64,000 nucleotides of DNA from Luidia sarsii (lineage: Eukaryota; Echinodermata; Asteroidea; Paxillosida; Luidiidae), in assembly GCA_949987565.1 (NCBI GenBank), contig OX465115.1, positions 10,821,555-10,885,554 of the forward strand, in the 5' to 3' direction. Position 1 is the stretch's first letter; every line of letters begins with the position of its first letter. The notes below the pieces were generated by a model. It was given only the letters and a program-made list of their open reading frames with translations, did no database searches and was not told the origin of the DNA. The position numbers were made by a program, and so were the translations under genes. This document shows positions 61,495-64,000 of this stretch, in pieces.

Positions 61495-64000
61495 GGAACT
61501 CGGACTCTTGTCTCACCTTTTTGACTCGGGACTCGGACTCGGACTCAAACTTTGTGACTCGGGATTCTGGATCTGTCTCAACCTTTGTGACTCTGGACTT
61601 GGACTCTTTCTCAACGTTTGTGACTTGGGACTCGGGCTCTGTCTCAACCTTTGTGACTTGAGACTAGAGCTCTGTCTCAACCTTTGTGACTTGGGACTCG
61701 GACTCTGTCTCAACCTTTGTGACTCGGGACTCGGACTCTGTCTCAACCTTTGTGACTCGGGACTCGGACTCTGTCTCAACCTTTGTGACTTGGGACTCGG
61801 ACTCTGTCTCAACCTTTGTGACTCGGGACTCGGACTCTGTCTCAACCTTTGTGACTCGGGATCGGGCTCTGTCTCAACCTTTGTGACTTGGGACTCGGAC
61901 TCTGTCTCACCCTTTGTGACTTGGGACTCGAACTCTGTCTCAACCTTTGTGACTTGGGACTCGGACTCTGTCTCAACCTTTGTGACTTGGGACTCGGACT
62001 CTGTCTCAACCTTTGTGACTTGGGACTCGGACTCTGTCTCAACCTTTGTCACTTGGGACTCGAACTCTGTCTCAACCTTTGTCACTTGGGACTCGGACTC
62101 TGTCTCAACCTTTGTCACTTGGGACTCGGACTCTGTCTCAACCTTTGTGACTTGGGACTCGAACTCTGTCTCAACCTTTGTCACTTGGGACTCGGACTCT
62201 GTCTCAACCTTTGTCACTTGGGACTCGGACTCTGTCTCAACCTTTGTGACTTGGGACTCGAACTCTGTCTCAACCTTTGTCACTTGGGACTCGGACTCTG
62301 TCTCAACCTTTGTGACTCGGAACTCGAACTCTGTCTCAACCTTTGTGACTTGGGACTCGGACTCTGTCTCAACCTTTGTGACTCGGGACTCGGACTCTGT
62401 CTCAACCTTTGTGACTCGGGATCGGGCTCTGTCTCAACCTTTGTGACTTGGGACTCGGACTCTGTCTCAACCTTTGTCACTTGGGACTCGGACTCTGTCT
62501 CAACCTTTGTGACTCGGGACTCGGACTCTGTCTCAACCTTTGTGACTCGGGATCGGGCTCTGTCTCAACCTTTGTGACTTGGGACTCGGACTCTGTCTCA
62601 ACCTTTGTCACTTGGGACTCGGACTCTGTCTCAACCTTTGTGACTTGGGACTCGAACTCTGTCTCAACCTTTGTGACTTGGGACTCGGACTCTGTCTCAA
62701 CCTTTGTGACTCGGGACTCGGACTCTGTCTCAACCTTTGTGACTCGGGATCGGGCTCTGTCTCAACCTTTGTGACTTGGGACTCGGACTCTGTCTCAACC
62801 TTTGTGACTTGGGACTCGGACTCTGTCTCAACCTTTGTGACTTGGGACTCGGACTCTGTCTCAACCTTTGTGACTTGGGACTCGGACTCTGTCTCAACCT
62901 TTGTGACTTGGGACTCGGACTCTGTCTCAACCTTTGTGACTCGGGACTCGGACTCTGTCTCAACCTTTGTGACTCGGGATCGGGCTCTGTCTCAACCTTT
63001 GTGACTTGGGACTCAGACTCTGTCTCAACCTTTGTGACTTGGGACTCGAACTCTGTCTCAACCTTTGTGACTTGGGACTCGGACTCTGTCTCAACCTTTG
63101 TGACTTGGGACTCGGACTCTGTCTCAACCTTTGTGACTTGGGACTCGGACTCTGTCTCAACCTTTGTCACTTGGGACTCGGACTCTGTCTCAACCTTTGT
63201 CACTTGGGACTCGGACTCTGTCTCAACCTTTGTCACTTGGGACTCGGACTCTGTCTCAACCTTTGTGACTTGGGACTCGAACTCTGTCTCAACCTTTGTC
63301 ACTTGGGACTCGGACTCTGTCTCAACCTTTGTCACTTGGGACTCGGACTCTGTCTCAACCTTTGTGACTTGGGACTCGAACTCTGTCTCAACCTTTGTCA
63401 CTTGGGACTCGGACTCTGTCTCAACCTTTGTGACTCGGAACTCGAACTCTGTCTCAACCTTTGTGACTTGGGACTCGGACTCTGTCTCAACCTTTGTGAC
63501 TCGGGACTCGGACTCTGTCTCAACCTTTGTGACTCGGGATCGGGCTCTGTCTCAACCTTTGTGACTTGGGACTCGGACTCTGTCTCAACCTTTGTCACTT
63601 GGGACTCGGACTCTGTCTCAACCTTTGTGACTCGGGACTCGGACTCTGTCTCAACCTTTGTGACTCGGGATCGGGCTCTGTCTCAACCTTTGTGACTTGG
63701 GACTCGGACTCTGTCTCAACCTTTGTCACTTGGGACTCGGACTCTGTCTCAACCTTTGTGACTTGGGACTCGAACTCTGTCTCAACCTTTGTCACTTGGG
63801 ACTCGGACTCTGTCTCAACCTTTGTGACTCGGGACTCGGACTCTGTCTCAACCTTTGTGACTCGGGATCGGGCTCTGTCTCAACCTTTGTGACTTGGGAC
63901 TCGGACTCTGTCTCAACCTTTGTGACTTGGGACTCGGACTCTGTCTCAACCTTTGTGACTTGGGACTCGGACTCTGTCTCAACCTTTGTGACTTGGGACT
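61495..64000. repeat. 33/32-bp minisatellite with 1118-bp higher-order repeat
   Basis: The basic unit is GACTTGGGACTCGGACTCTG then TCTCAACCTTTGT (33 bases). A 32-base variant (GACTCGGGATCGGGCTCTGT...) starts at 61853, 62413, 62544, 62741, 62971, 63531, 63662 and 63859. The spacings 560, 131, 197, 230 then repeat as 560, 131, 197, so the array has a 1118-bp period of 34 units (30 of 33 bp, 4 of 32 bp). Because 33 is a multiple of three, both strands show long open frames (SVSTFVTWDSD or LCLNLCDLGLG units), each ended by a 32-bp unit. I do not regard them as genes. The array runs past the window end. Confidence 0.96.

Noticed and set aside
61508..63892. Large repetitive proteins (SVSTFVTWDSD or LCLNLCDLGLG units, and antisense TKVETESESQ units)
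   Set aside because: A 33-bp tandem repeat keeps any frame open on both strands; frames end wherever a 32-bp unit occurs. No promoter, signal peptide or splice structure.

Overview
This is a gene-sparse, repeat-rich stretch of a metazoan nuclear genome. Split genes with GT-AG introns, TATA promoters, tRNA-derived SINEs, foldback elements and long minisatellites all point that way. The protein types, the frequent TACATGTA and TAGGCCTA words and the low-GC spacers suggest a marine invertebrate deuterostome, most likely an echinoderm. The species assignment is inference; no rRNA or mitochondrial marker is present.

Layout. Positions 1-3064 hold the last exons of an ABCF3-type ABC protein on the plus strand. 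Positions 7951-11577 hold a TATA-driven gene for a secreted, Ser/Asp-rich and Cys-rich protein that I do not recognise. Positions 19127-23062 and 29456-33948 hold two tandem minus-strand copies of a receptor gene, each with a signal peptide, one somatomedin-B domain, a large Cys-rich ectodomain and a family-B type seven-helix bundle. Positions 38990-43208 and 51429-54662 hold two tandem minus-strand genes for secreted trypsin-fold proteins. Both have lost the catalytic His and Ser, each by different substitutions, while keeping Asp102, the main cysteines, signal peptides and identical intron phases.

Between the genes lie a tRNA-derived SINE family, a dispersed repeat carrying a hairpin-GAAACGTC motif (resembling Penelope-type element ends), several foldback or MITE-like elements, a paralogous non-genic block present twice (13.2-15.5 kb and 36.6-38.3 kb), and diverged local repeats at 44.4-47.1 kb. 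The last 8.6 kb is almost all minisatellite: a 34-bp purine array, a GGTCTC-rich array, and a 33/32-bp array with an exact 1118-bp higher-order period.

The most interesting biology is the pair of twice-inactivated protease homologues, which look like maintained pseudoenzymes, and the duplicated SMB-domain receptors, which differ by a local divergent ectodomain patch and by a one-base stop that removes the cytoplasmic tail in one copy.
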